The notes beneath the pieces are model-generated. The model did not search any database. It saw only the letters and a list, made by a program, of their open reading frames with translations, and was not told where the DNA came from. A stretch of DNA of 64,000 bases from Actinernus sp. WN-2022 (Eukaryota > Cnidaria > Anthozoa > Actiniaria > Actinernidae): assembly GCA_030867875.1 (NCBI GenBank), contig JAOWCC010001368.1, positions 7,673,714 to 7,737,713 on the forward strand. The letters run 5' to 3'. The stretch's first letter is position 1. Every line of letters begins with the position of its first letter. This document shows positions 33,956 to 47,200 of this stretch, piece by piece. The translations under genes were made by a program, and so were the position numbers.

Positions 33956-34682
33956 AGGGATACCCGAGTGAAAAACACATTGGGGCTCAAAAGAATCTTC
34001 AACATGTTCTTTGTTCAGAAAATGTATTAAAATTTGATCAAAGGTTTTTAGTATTAAGAACGAGCACCTCAAAGTTGGCCCCACGAAGACATGGGCGCCG
34101 CCATCTTTGTTTGCATTTACGGAAGTGACGTCACTTCGTCCCACCAGCGTATCGCGGCTACTTGTCTTTGTATGATTTTCACACGCTCGGAATTAAAGTG
34201 GATATATTTTCATCGAGATTGCAGAGGAATTCTTACAGAAACCGGAATTATGATGAAGACGACATTATGAGAAAGTTCAGAAGACTGGGAGGAGGAAGAA
34301 AAGCATTGGGAAGGCGAGAAATTATCAGACGAACAACAAGGTCTCGTAACTGCCATTTAATAACAGCAAAACAACATGGCTTAAAAGACTCGAGTGACTT
34401 CTGAATAATTATAAGAACTACAATGTATGTGAGGTACAGTTAAGGCGTTTATCATCCTAAAAACACCTAATAAGTGAGAGAGTGAGAACGCTGGTGGGAC
34501 GAAGTGACGTCACTTCCGTAAATGCAAACAAAGATGGCGGCGCCCATGTCTTCGTGGGGCCAACTTTGAGGTGCTCGTTATTAATACTAAAAACCTTTGA
34601 TCAAATTTTAATACATTTTCTCAACAAAGAACATGTTGAAGATTCTTTTGAGCCCCAATGTGTTTTTCACTCGGGTATCCCT
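33956..34682. mobile_element. TTAA-flanked TIR element, 727 bp
   Basis: TTAA|AGGGATACCCGAGTG at the left and CACTCGGGTATCCCT|TTAA at the right, with near-perfect arms of about 190 bp. TTAA target and AGG ends fit Kolobok. The arms hold a TGACGTCA (CRE-like) site and a GCCGCCATCTTTG (YY1-like) site. The middle (34162-34404) has an 80-residue open frame rich in Arg that I do not recognise. Confidence 0.85.
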
Positions 34683-35898
34683 TTAAGCATTTTATCATTT
34701 ATTATTACAAATTCCCTAGTTCATAGTTATTTTCGTAATGCAATTACCTCCCCTCCTCCAAACACACACATTCCTGTTAATACTATAAATGCAAACAAAA
34801 GAATTTGAAGCCCAAACTGGAAGAATAGCTATAATAGCTTAAAAGAATAAGATAACATAGAATATGAACAAAACAAGAGGCTGTATGCAGCCTATACTCG
34901 GGCCATATCCGTCTATAAGTGTGATGCTTGGTAATTTTTGTGATTGGGTTGATTTGATCCCTGTGGTTTGTACAGGTTTGGAATGAGCCATGATGTCACA
35001 AACCAGTACAAACCACTGGGATATGTTAACACAATCAGAAAAAAAACCAGCCACAATACCTGGGACTACTAGGCTGGTGCCAGCAATGTTATAAATGAAA
35101 AATGATTGTGTCTGAGTATGTGAAATATTATTTAATTGAATTTTAAAAATACCACCATACAAAAGATCACATCAAAATTAGTATGCTGACTGAGATTGAA
35201 GCAAACATTTTCTTATCAGTAATCATACATCTGGTTCTATTTAGAGGAGTTATGTAGTTACATTTTATCATTTCTATAAACTTTCCTTTCAATAATAGTT
35301 CTTTCAGAATGTAGATGATCATAAACTCAGGTGTTGTTGAAGCAGGTGAATGGTTTTCCTAGATTACAGCTGTCAGTAACTATTTCTGTATTTCTATTTT
35401 ACCTGGGTCCTTCCATCCACAGTTTTTATTTTTGAGTGTATGAGATTCCCTTCCATGTCATTGGAAACAGTTATTTAGCTGTCAATTACCAACTACATCC
35501 ATTGTAAACTACATGCAGCTGTGCTTCCAATGAACTGGTATAAAGTTCTGTGCTGAACTGGTAATATGATGTTCCTTGATGGTCATTTTTCTGGACTTGC
35601 TGAATCAGCTTTGGAGTTCATTAGCTTTATAGGCATACAGCATGATATAGGGAAGTACAATGGTGGGTACAACCGGCCCCTCCATGTCACTGAAAACAGT
35701 TATTTAGCTGCATAAATTATCAACTACTTCCACTGTCAACTGCAGAGATGTACCATCTCCAAATAGGTGCTTTCATTTCCAGCACCTTAGTGAAGACTGG
35801 AGACATACATGTAGCATTGATATAGATGTACATATATAACAGTTAATTGTCCTGTGATGTTCAAAATTCAGAGCAACATTTGTTCAGTGCATTGACAT
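34683..35898. other. Intron 2 of gene 2, with one element end
   Basis: 34876-34911 carries AGGCTG..CAGCCT followed by ACTCGGGCCATAT. This is the same hairpin-end layout as the 14803 element but with changed stem bases. Otherwise there are short similar stretches (35405-35660) resembling each other (GTCACTGAAAACAGTTATTT and GTCATTGGAAACAGTTATTT), suggesting an old local duplication of about 240 bp. Confidence 0.5.
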
Positions 35899-36771
35899 GG
35901 CCAAGAATCGAGGACAGCATGGCTGCCAAGTTACACTGAGTATGCGCAGTTCGCTCATAAATAATGGAGTCCTAGGCACACAATGACTGAAAAAGCACAA
36001 AAAAGCTAAATAAAAGATCTTACTTTATAGATGTACCAGGTGCGTAAATCCCAAAAGCTTCGCGTTGGCTCGTTCCAGCGTTAGGTGTCCTTTTTCATAG
36101 GTTTAAACAGTATAAAGTCCGACAAAACTGTGTTGAAGTCCTAAACACTGAGCTGTATATAATCGTGTGCAAATATGCAAAATTTGCCGTACATAGCCAA
36201 AGTATTGAGCTTGTAGTTCCATGTCAGTTGTAGCTCAGTGGTCAAAGTGCAAAAATCGTAATAAGTTGTAGTTCGAAGAGTGTTTGACGATTCCCGTTAG
36301 TTCGTTTGACAATCGATCTTCAATAAAGTCCGGCACTTTTGGATCTAAAACCGATGAAAACAGCTAAAGTAGCTAAAATCATGTTTGACAAGTCTGGTTT
36401 GCCAAAACTGGCCAATTTGAGTTGGTTTCTTCATGTTTTGGCTTGAGTTGGTCCGCCATCTTGAAATATACAACCACAAGAGGGACTGGGTCTAAGTTTA
36501 CGTCAGAATGATATTTTAGGACTCATTGTAGTACCACAGGTAGCCCACTAAAAACCACAGGTAGTTCACTTTCAAGTATATTTCGCAAAAACAATTTTAG
36601 AACTATATAACATTTCAAAATCCCCAGCAATAACAAAATCCATGTATCTATATACAGTTTTACATTTTGCATATCTTGTGTATATCTTGAATACAGTTGT
36701 ATACAGTCTGCTCAAAACTTCAGAATATGCGCCCGCTAACCGTACCGCTGAACTGTCCTCGATTCTTGGCC
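35899..36771. mobile_element. TIR element, about 870 bp
   Basis: GGCCAAGAATCGAGGACAG at the left is mirrored by CTGTCCTCGATTCTTGGCC at the right (19-bp perfect TIR). No coding sequence is recognised inside. Confidence 0.7.
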
Positions 36772-37021
36772 ATGGTACAAAGTTCTATGGTTAACTGGTA
36801 ATATGTGCCTTGTACATGGATATATGTAATCTTCAGGCTGGTCATTTTTCTGGACTGAATCAGCTTTTTGGAGAACACTACAGGAGTTCACTAGGCCAGA
36901 TAATTTATCGCGCGATACAGACCTATTATCGCGCGATACTGCTTTATTATCGCGCGATACTGACTTATTATCGCGCGATAAAGCGTTATTTTAAAATACG
37001 TACATTACGTAGCTAAACAAC

Positions 37022-37300
37022 GTGGCGGCGAACACGCTACGTGATAATGCTCTTCTCTTTTATATGTTTACTTATTTCCGACAACGAATTTGGCTTTACC
37101 TGAATACTTACCGGCGATTCGAAATTATAGAAAATAACAGGGATGCATTAGTCGAGAAATACTTTAATCTAGGCTGGAATTATATGGAAATAACTTATCA
37201 CGCCATCAAGATGAGTCTTCGCCAGCTTAAACGTGTTCTGGGAAGCAAGAATTTATGAAGGAGAAAGGACTACAGTAGTCCAGATGAAAATGGCAAAATC
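37022..37300 (+). pseudogene. Integrase-type transposase N-terminus, left arm
   Basis: Reads VEKYFNLGWNYMEI, SLRQLKRVLGSKNL, then a TGA (37256-37258), then in the same frame RRKDYSSPDEN. The YF-x-LG-x-x-Y, S-x-R-x-LKR and L-x-RRK pattern is the helix-turn-helix start of an integrase-core transposase family common in fish and cnidarians (family recognition from memory). The start codon position is GTG here, ATG in the other arm. Only the 5' end is present. Confidence 0.6.
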
Positions 37301-37654
37301 ACCCAGAAAAAAGGCTTGATGCCAGAAAAAAAATTCTTACAGCAATAGGGGTCCTAAAAAATATCGAACAAAACAAAACCGGTACCCCTCCCCGCCCCCC
37401 TCACCCCCAATCAATTTTCAAAGGGTTCGAATCTATATACTACAACCATGAGGTAAACATTTTAACCTGGGATACCCTGTTATAACCTCTAAAATTATCA
37501 TTGGTCATTTCTAAAAGCAATAGCTTCAGAATCAAATCCCCCCGCATGCTCACACACTTACATTAAAATGCAACTAGATAGAAAATTCATCCTCATTGAT
37601 ATGTGCTCTGTTTACACAACTACTAGCTGTCAGAAGCAATTCATTCAACTCTGC

Positions 37655-38477
<823 letters not shown>

Positions 38478-39142
38478 GTCTTGCTACAAATAAAGTTATT
38501 TTGAAAGTTTGTAATCGATTACATTCTTAATAACTCTAAATACATCTTCTGGAAGAAATGTTTTATTTTTATTTAATAATCCATGCAGCTCAGGAAAGCC
38601 TACATTTATTAAAACTTAACTTCTTTACGTAAACTGCCCCACACAGATGTCGGCAGCGTTTGTAAAATATAAAAGGCATTTAGTTTCTTCAACTTATCTT
38701 GTTGATGATAGAAGTAAGTAATATTACAAGGTAGTTCAAATTTTATCTCAGTTCAAATTTGTTTTGAACTAGGGAATTTTTTGGGTGCAAAGTAAATCAC
38801 GAATGAAAGCCGTACTGATATTTTATGAATTTTCTATCCATTTGCATTTTAATGTAAGTGTGTGAGCATGCGGGGGGATTTGATTCTGAAGCTATTGCTT
38901 TTAGAAATGGCCAATGATAATTTTAGAGGTTATAACAGGGTATCCCAGGTTAAAATGTTTACCTCTCATGGTTGTAGTATATAGATTCGAACCCTTTGAA
39001 AATTGATCGGGGGGTACCGTTTTTTTTTGGGTCGATATTCTTTAGGACCCCTATTGCTGTAAGAATATTTTTTCTGACATCAAGCCTTTTTTTGTTGTTT
39101 GATTTTGCCATTTTCATCTGGACTACTGTAGTCCTTTCTCCT

Positions 39143-39378
39143 TCATAAATTCTTGCTTCTTAGAACACGTTTAAGCTGGCGAAGACTCGTCTTGATGGCG
39201 TGATAAGTTATTTCCATATAATTCCAGCCTAGATTAAAGTATTTCTCGACTAATGCATCCCTGTTATTTTCTATGATTTCGAATCGCCGGTAAGTATTCA
39301 GGTAAAGCCAAATTCGTTGTCGGAAATAAGTAAACATATAAAAGAGAAGAGCATTACACGTAGCGTGTTCGCCGCCAT
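39143..39378 (-). pseudogene. Integrase-type transposase N-terminus, right arm
   Basis: Inverted copy of 37022-37258, with an ATG start (39376-39378) but a frameshift soon after it. The same TGA follows SKNL, so the stop predates the arm duplication or arms are kept alike by conversion. Confidence 0.6.
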
Positions 39379-39710
39379 GTTGTCTAGCTAAGTAATGTAC
39401 GTATTTTAAAATAACACATTATCGCGCGATAATAAGTCAGTATCGCGCGATAATAAGTCAGTATCGCGCGATAAATTATCGCGCGATAGTAGCACTTTAT
39501 CGCGCGATAATAGATCTGTATCGCGCGATAAATTATCGCGCGATAGGAGCACTGTATCGCGCGATAATAAAGCAGTATCGCGCGATAATAAGTCAGTATC
39601 GCGCGATAGTAGCACTTTATCGCGCGATAATAGATCTGTATCGCGCGATAAATTATCGCGCGATAGGAGCACTGTATCGCGCGATAATAAGTCAGTATCG
39701 CGCGATATTG

Positions 39711-41385
39711 TTTCATAAAATTTGTGTTTGTGGATGGCCCTTACAGGGCTCCGTAAATATGGGTGTGTAAATATATTATTGGTTTTTGACAGGCAATATA
39801 AGCTTGTTAACACATACAGGGAGTAATTGCAGAATACCCCCTCCTTTGGTTCATTAATAATTCATTTCTCAACTTTTTCATACAAACCTTCTAAAAACCT
39901 AACCCTGAAATAATAAAAAAAACTAACCATTTCGACCCAAAATCATTCATAGAACGAGTCTAAATACACCTGAGTAAAGTGGAGAATTTAGCGCAGTTTT
40001 CAAGCGATCTTTTGAGTGGAGGGGGTATTCTGCAACTAAGCCCGACATGTTCCATCACTGTTTTTAAATGGTTGGTTGTATGAAAATTTGACAAAATGAA
40101 TTATTAATATGCTTACACTCAGAAAGCGCCGGGATTTCAACATTAATGCACCTGAACTTAATGGGAAATTTAGCGAAGTTTTCAAGTATACTTTTGCTTT
40201 AAGTTTAACAATTTCAAGACGTACATGCTTGACACTGAGAAAGTGCCGAAATCGCTAAGTACAACAGAAGTGTGATCAAGGATCACAAAATTGTTGTATA
40301 TTGCAGTTGGCTTGCTTGGGTATAGCGAAAAATGCAGAAACAAATTATCACTTTGTTGACAGTTTATTTGTATCTCAGTTGAGAGTATTCTTTTGAGTAT
40401 TATGAGTATTTTTTGAGTATTCTTTTTATTTGAGACAGCACTGAAGTTCAAAAGTGCTCGTAAAGAGATTTTTGTACCTTAGAACTGTCTGGCGTCGTAG
40501 TTACGACTGTATGAATGACAGTGTATAATGTAAGTGATGTGTAAGTACGAGCACAAGATGCAAAATACAAAAAAACATGCAAAACTCACCTGAAAACTCG
40601 AAGCCTCGATGGACAGCGAACAGCATCTCATCGAATTAGACCTCTGGGTAATATTGTCATCCTTCACACCACCCGCCTCGAAATGTAGATGTTGAACAAA
40701 AAAAGATATGCGTTGAGCAATGCAGGAACTGCTCTTATTAACAAAACGTCTGATACTTCTTGTTACTCGCATTTCCTAACACACTGTATGTTTTCTTGTC
40801 CTTCCTCCATCAATACTGCAACGCTTCATGAAAGGTCGATTATACCCTCCACTAGCCCTCCCTCGGGAAATATTGTCCATCGAACAATGGGCTCCTGTAT
40901 GTGTAATCTGATTGGTTAACGGCGAAAAAGCTCGACTTGAAAAAAACAAACTTGCGATTTAAGACTCGTGCCGGCCAAAGGCCTGGCCCGAGTAATAATT
41001 AATACAAACAAGTAAAACACTTGTAGACTGGGTACGTAGGGGGTGTTTTCGCTGATATTTCCCACACATGGACAGAAAATATCGGGTCATGTGACGCATT
41101 CAACCAATCACGCGTGAGAGAAAATATTTGATAGGTTATAATCTATAGTATCCATTGTGGCATGACTTTCCTTATCCTTCCCTCCCTTCCTCCCCTACCC
41201 CCCCCCCCCCCCCCCCGAAATAAAGAAGAAAAAGATGGGCTCCTTGGAAAATGCCACTGCCTTTAAATGTGATATCACAATCAGTCAGTATCATTGAAGC
41301 CAAACAATGTAGCTTCCTTTCTTTCTGTTCCTTAATTCCTTCACTGCCATTTTTTTTCTTTTTTTTATGTTTTTTTCCCTTGTAG
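39711..41385. other. Rest of gene 2 intron 2
   Basis: 40890-41000 is another end fragment of the 55.3-kb element type (AATCTGATTGGT, then the hairpin ACTCGTGCCGGCC AAA GGCCTGGCCCGAGT). A poly-C tract lies at about 41200-41217. No gene is seen. Confidence 0.5.
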
Positions 41386-41545
41386 GTGAAAGCACTCACC
41401 CATTCAGTGCAGGAATTCACAAGTACACATTGTATTACAAAACCTCACCGATGCATCAAGAAAATGATATGACTCAATCTAAGAGAGATGTAAGACGACG
41501 TCCAGAATTTGTGAGCAAACAAAACATGAGCGAAGTAGCGCAAAG
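41386..41545 (+). CDS. PARP12: Gene 2 exon 3: linker to the PARP domain
   Basis: 160 nt, phase 1 to 2. STHPFSAGIHKYTLYYKTSP and RRPEFVSKQNMSEVAQR match gene 1 exon 3. Acceptor TTGTAG|GTG, donor AAAG|GTGAGA. Confidence 0.92.
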
Positions 41546-41983
41546 GTGAGATTCAAAATGTTTAAAAAGATAATTATTTGTAGGAAAAATCTGTTTTGTT
41601 TACAAATGTATTGTTCTTCCTGTTTAATTTATAAATGATCATTACCAGGGGGTGTCCATCTCCCATACTGGGGATTTTTGTCCACCCGTATATTAGTAAA
41701 CCAAGTAAACCCCAGCCGAATCCTATGGGCAGCATGCCGAAAACATCCTTTCTTGGACAAACAATGGCTTCTATAATATTATTATTATTATTATTATTAT
41801 CATTATCTGCTGTGGTTTCAAGAAAAAGAAACAGTCTTTCTCTTCCTTTCTAATAACAAACTATTGAAGTCCAAGCTATCAATGCCAATTCAAAGGCATC
41901 GAGCCATTTTATTTCTGAAGTTTTTAACATGCGCTGTGAGGACTGTAGCCAGATTTTGGCGGTTAACGTCATTTGCATATCTG

Positions 41984-42340
41984 GGGCGCTTTCCATTCAA
42001 CCAAAACGACCGGTTAGAAGTTTCGAAAATTTCGAATGTCGAATGGAACGGGATTTTTCGAATTAGACAAACCGGTCGGAAAAAATACGCGTTCCATTCT
42101 CAGAAACTACCCGGTTATTAGGAGCCTCGATTTCAATTCTCAAAACTGGCAAATCACAGCGAATCTAAACCGGGAATTTTGAATGGAACAGAAAATTTAG
42201 GTCGAACCGGAATTTTCGGAAAAAGAGGACCACCTCGCGAGGTGGTCCACAATTTTCGAAACTTCGAACCGGAAATTTTACTGTTCCATTTGATTTCTGA
42301 CTGGAATTTTCGTTTTTTTTTGGTTGAATGGAAAGCGCCC
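41984..42340. mobile_element. 357-bp MITE with CTG target duplication
   Basis: TIRs GGGCGCTTTCCATTCAACC and complement. CTG flanks both ends (41981-41983, 42341-42343). A perfect inner palindrome GGACCACCTCGCGAGGTGGTCC sits at 42227-42248 (20-base core shown as two 11-base halves). A PIF/Harbinger-like pattern is possible. Confidence 0.8.
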
Positions 42341-42981
42341 CTGGAGTTTCCCAAAGCCGAGAAGGGTCTGGGGTCGAGAAAATAATATTCTTTGTCCGAA
42401 GTATTTCCATATCAATGTATCTCCTCATGCGTTAACCAGAAATAAAAGAAACAATACACAAGTGGATGGTCAGCCAAGCGGAAAGGGTCTATTACGAGAA
42501 TGCGGTCCTTATTTTGGGCATTTGAGTTAACATAATTTACCATCGAAAGAACCACGAGCTTTGCCAACATAAGAACTCCTTGAAAATACGAAGCAGTGGC
42601 GTAGGGAGGGGGAGGGGGGCAGGGGGTGGCAGTCCAGTCCAGTCCCAGAAGAGAGATTGACAGAAGTTATCAATGAAAATGTCCCAGAATTAATTATCCC
42701 CCCCCCCTCTCACCCCCAATTTTTAGGACCTCCCTCCGTGCCCTAAGCGTTAAGCCTACGTATAAGTAATCTAAGAAGCATCAGTTGTTTAACAAACAGA
42801 TGGCACTTTGCCGTAGGTCTGTCTTCCTTTATATAATCAGTCCGAAACGCACGCTCTGATTGGTCAAGAGCCATGTGTTATTAGAGGACACACACATGGA
42901 TGGCGTCATGACTCATGAGCGCACGCAACCAATTTCTCAACTCGTTTTGATTGGATATTTTCATAGTTTTTTGTTTGAGAT

Positions 42982-43545
42982 TATACATACATACATACTT
43001 TTATTATCCACTCCCCCGTGGGGCTTTTCAGAGCTAATTACAATTTTATATCTATATAAACTATATACAATGATTATATACGCATAATAAAGGGACTAAT
43101 GTATATGGAAAATATTAATCAATAAAATTCTGTAGTAATTTATGTCTTAAAGAACGCTTAAAAATAATAATAGTTCGGCAAAGTTTCAAGGTCGGATCTA
43201 GTGAGTTCCAGATACTGACGGTTCTGTAGTAGAAGGTTCGCTGACCACTAGCAGTTTTAAATAGAGGAATATTCAGTTTTTGGGAGCTTCTGGTATTGCG
43301 ATTACTGATTTCTTTACGCTTAATAAATTGAGAAGAAAGGTAATGAGGGACACAGCCAGTCATGCACTTAAAAGCCATTATGGCACTACGATAATGGAGC
43401 TGGCTTGAAACTGGCAGCCAGTGTAGTTCCTTTAAAATTGGTGTTACATGGTCGAACTTCCGTGCACCAGTAACGATGCGGCATGCAAAGTTCTGTACAG
43501 CCTGCAGTTTATTAATATTAGAGTTAGTGGAGATTATTATATAAA
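42982..43545 (-). pseudogene. LINE 3' end (C-terminal RT region)
   Basis: A minus-strand frame open for about 140 residues with LQAVQNFACRIVTGARKFDH, LKELHWLPVSSQLHYRSAIM and SIWNSLDP, the standard C-terminal region of CR1/L2-type LINE proteins. The 3' end carries (TATG)n at 42985-42999. It is strongly 5'-truncated. It lies antisense in intron 3 of gene 2. Confidence 0.85.
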
Positions 43546-43900
43546 ACAAATAGATTCCATTCTGCCGTACGTCTGTCCTCTTATAGATGCACAGATGACG
43601 CCAAAACATAAAGAGAACATCAGTTACTCGACTGCTTCTCGTGGCGCACTTCTTTGTTCTCTTCACGTTGTGACGTCATCTGTGCATCTACAAGACGGGG
43701 TAGATGCACGGCAGAATGGAATCTATTTGTTAAATAGATGCACAGATGACGTAAAAATGTAATGAGAACAACAGTCATCTGCGACTGCGTCACGTAGCGT
43801 ACTTCCTTTCTCGTCATATTATGACGTATTAATATGCATAAAACTTTACGCAGTAATAAAATCAAAATGATTTCTTACAAAAGGTGACGTCATTTGTGCA
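43546..43900. mobile_element. Palindromic MITE with TGACGTCATCTGTGCAT arms
   Basis: AGATTCCATTCTGCCGTACG faces CACGGCAGAATGGAATCTAT around an inner GATGCACAGATGACG pair. A related sequence is at 51470-51690. The arms repeat in a nested fashion (43546-43730, then on to 43900). Confidence 0.6.
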
Positions 43901-44240
43901 TTTTATATATTATTTATTTTTTAAAGATATATATTCTTTGTGTTTGCTCCAGGATCAGGAGCTGATTTACTAGCGATTACTAGAAACGAACGGAGGAACT
44001 GCGCTTCATACATACATGATCATTACAAGACTTATATTGAAATAATACAAAATGATTTATAGGCTAGAAAATGACATAATATAGAAGGCGAGTTGCAAGG
44101 ACAAATCATAAAAAAAACGATTTGACTCCATTTGATGAACTGCCTTAAAAATACGTTCTGTGCATCTGTACTCGACAGCGCTGAATAACAATCTCGTACA
44201 CAGACCTCATTTACTGAATAACGTGACGCGCGTAGACTAG

Positions 44241-47200
44241 TACGGTGGCCCACAAGTATCACGGCAAAAGTTTGTAGACATCACGGCAAAAGTTTGTAAA
44301 CACTACGGCGCAAACCTCACGGCAAAAGTTTGTGGACATCACGGCAAAAGTTTGTAAACCGACTACGGCGCAAACCTACGGTGGCCCACAAGTATCACGG
44401 CAAAAGTTTGTAGACATCACGGCAAAAGTTTGTAAACACTACGGCGCAAACCTCACGGCAAAAGTTTGTGGACATCACGGCAAAAGTTTGTAAACCGACT
44501 ACGGCGCAAACCCGTCACGGCAAAAGTTTGTGGACATCACGGCAAAAGTTTGAGAACTTCACGGCAAAAGTTTAAGAACTTCACGGCAAACGTTTGAGAA
44601 CTTCACGGCAAAAGTTTAAGAACTTCACGGCAAAAGTGTGTAGACATCACGGCAAAAGTTTGTGGACATCACGGCAAAAGTTTGTGGACATCACGGCAAA
44701 AGTTTGTAGACATCACGGCAAAAGTTTGTGGACATCGCGGCAAAAGTTTGAGTTCGCGGCGGAAGTGAAGAGACCAGGCCTGTGAACAACCTCGTGACCA
44801 AGATACCGACCCGCCATCTTGGATATATGACCAAAAAGACCCTGGGAATGAGATTTACTTATCGTGCCCAGTCTTCTATCAAACACACGTCGCGGTCGCT
44901 CGGCTTTTCGCGCCTTTTCTTGCTCGTGTGTATGTCCGTTCGGGAAAATGGAATAGAAAGAAAACAACAAAGAGGGTGATTTCATGTAAGTAAATGCCTT
45001 TAAGACTAATAAAGAGCAAATTTGGTGTCCTTCGTATTATACGAGGGGTTTTATAGTGTTAATTGCAAGTATGAAACATATACGAAGTAGTTAGTAATCC
45101 GAACACCCCCTGCCATGAATGAGTTGTTTAATTAATATCTTACCTGTAGGAATCAGAAATGGGGATTATTTTACCCCTAGGAAAGCATTTCGCTTGTTCT
45201 TTCCATTGCTCTCGTGATATTTCAACCCCAACGTGTGTTTGATATAGAAGACTGGGCACGGTAAGTAAATCTCATTCCCAGGGTCTTCTCGGTCATATCC
45301 AATATGGCGTCTCTTCACTTCCGCCGCGAACTCAAACTTTTGCCGCGATGTCAACAAAATTTTGCCGTGATGTCCACAAACGTTTGCCGTGAAGTCCACA
45401 AACGTTTGCCGTGAAGTTCTCAAACTTTTGCCGTGAAGTTCTCAAACTTTTGCCGCGATGTCAACAAAATTTTGCCGTGATGTCCACAAACTTTTGCCGT
45501 GAAGTCCACAAACTTTTGCCGTGAAGTTCTCAAACTTTTGCCGTGAAGTTCTCAAACTTTTGCCGTGATGTCCACAAACTTTTGCCGTGACGGGTTTGCG
45601 CCGTAGTCGGATTACAAACTTTTGCCGTGATGTCCACAAACTTTTGCCGTGAGGTTTGCGCCGTAGTGTTTACAAACTTTTGCCGTGATGTCTACAAACT
45701 TTTGCCGTGACGGGTTTGCGCCGTAGTGTTTACAAACTTTTGCCGTGATGTCCACAAACTTTTGCCGTGAGGTTTGCGCCGTAGTGTTTACAAACTTTTG
45801 CCGTGATGTCCACAAACTTTTGCCGTGAGGTTTGCGCCGTAGTGTTTACAAACTTTTGCCGTGATGTCCACAAACTTTTGCCGTGAGGTTTGCGCCGTAG
45901 TGTTTACAAACTTTTGCCGTGATGTCCACAAACTTTTGCCGTGACGGGTTTGCGCCGTAGTCGGATTACAAACTTTTGCCGTGATGTCCACAAACTTTTG
46001 CCGTGAGGTTTGCGCCGTAGTGTTTACAAACTTTTGCCGTGATGTCTACAAACTTTTGCCGTGAGGTTTGCGCCGTAGTGTTTACAAACTTTTGCCGTGA
46101 TGTCTACAAACTTTTGCCGTGAGGTTTGCGCCGTAGTGTTTACAAACTTTTGCCGTGATGTCTACAAACTTTTGCCGTGAGGTTTGCGCCGTAGTGTTTA
46201 CAAACTTTTGCCGTGATGTCTACAAACTTTTGCCGTGAGGTTTGCGCCGTAGTGTTTACAAACTTTTGCCGTGATGTCTACAAACTTTTGCCGTGAGGTT
46301 TGCGCCGTAGTGTTTACAAACTTTTGCCGTGATGTCTACAAACTTTTGCCGTGAGGTTTGCGCCGTAGTGTTTACAAACTTTTGCCGTGATGTCTACAAA
46401 CTTTTGCCGTGAGGTTTGCGCCGTAGTGTTTACAAACTTTTGCCGTGATGTCTACAAACTTTTGCCGTGAGGTTTGCGCCGTAGTGTTTACAAACTTTTG
46501 CCGTGATGTCTACAAACTTTTGCCGTGAGGTTTGCGCCGTAGTGTTTACAAACTTTTGCCGTGATGTCTACAAACTTTTGCCGTGAGGTTTGCGCCGTAG
46601 TGTTTACAAACTTTTGCCGTGATGTCTACAAACTTTTGCCGTGAGGTTTGCGCCGTAGTGTTTACAAACTTTTGCCGTGATGTCTACAAACTTTTGCCGT
46701 GAGGTTTGCGCCGTAGTGTTTACAAACTTTTGCCGTGATGTCTACAAACTTTTGCCGTGAGGTTTGCGCCGTAGTGTTTACAAACTTTTGCCGTGATGTC
46801 TACAAACTTTTGCCGTGAGGTTTGCGCCGTAGTGTTTACAAACTTTTGCCGTGATGTCTACAAACTTTTGCCGTGAGGTTTGCGCCGTAGTGTTTACAAA
46901 CTTTTGCCGTGATGTCTACAAACTTTTGCCGTGAGGTTTGCGCCGTAGTGTTTACAAACTTTTGCCGTGATGTCTACAAACTTTTGCCGTGAGGTTTGCG
47001 CCGTAGTGTTTACAAACTTTTGCCGTGATGTCTACAAACTTTTGCCGTGAGGTTTGCGCCGTAGTGTTTACAAACTTTTGCCGTGATGTCTACAAACTTT
47101 TGCCGTGAGGTTTGCGCCGTAGTGTTTACAAACTTTTGCCGTGATGTCTACAAACTTTTGCCGTGAGGTTTGCGCCGTAGTGTTTACAAACTTTTGCCGT

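Noticed and set aside
39384..39813. Long open frames with repeated YRAI or SRD units over the TATCGCGCGATA array
   Set aside because: They are translations of the DNA repeat in different frames; no start context or domain supports a protein.
44594..45991. Open frames reading HGKSLWTSRQKF-like repeats
   Set aside because: They come from the 58-bp repeat unit and its variants; the frame breaks with each irregular unit.
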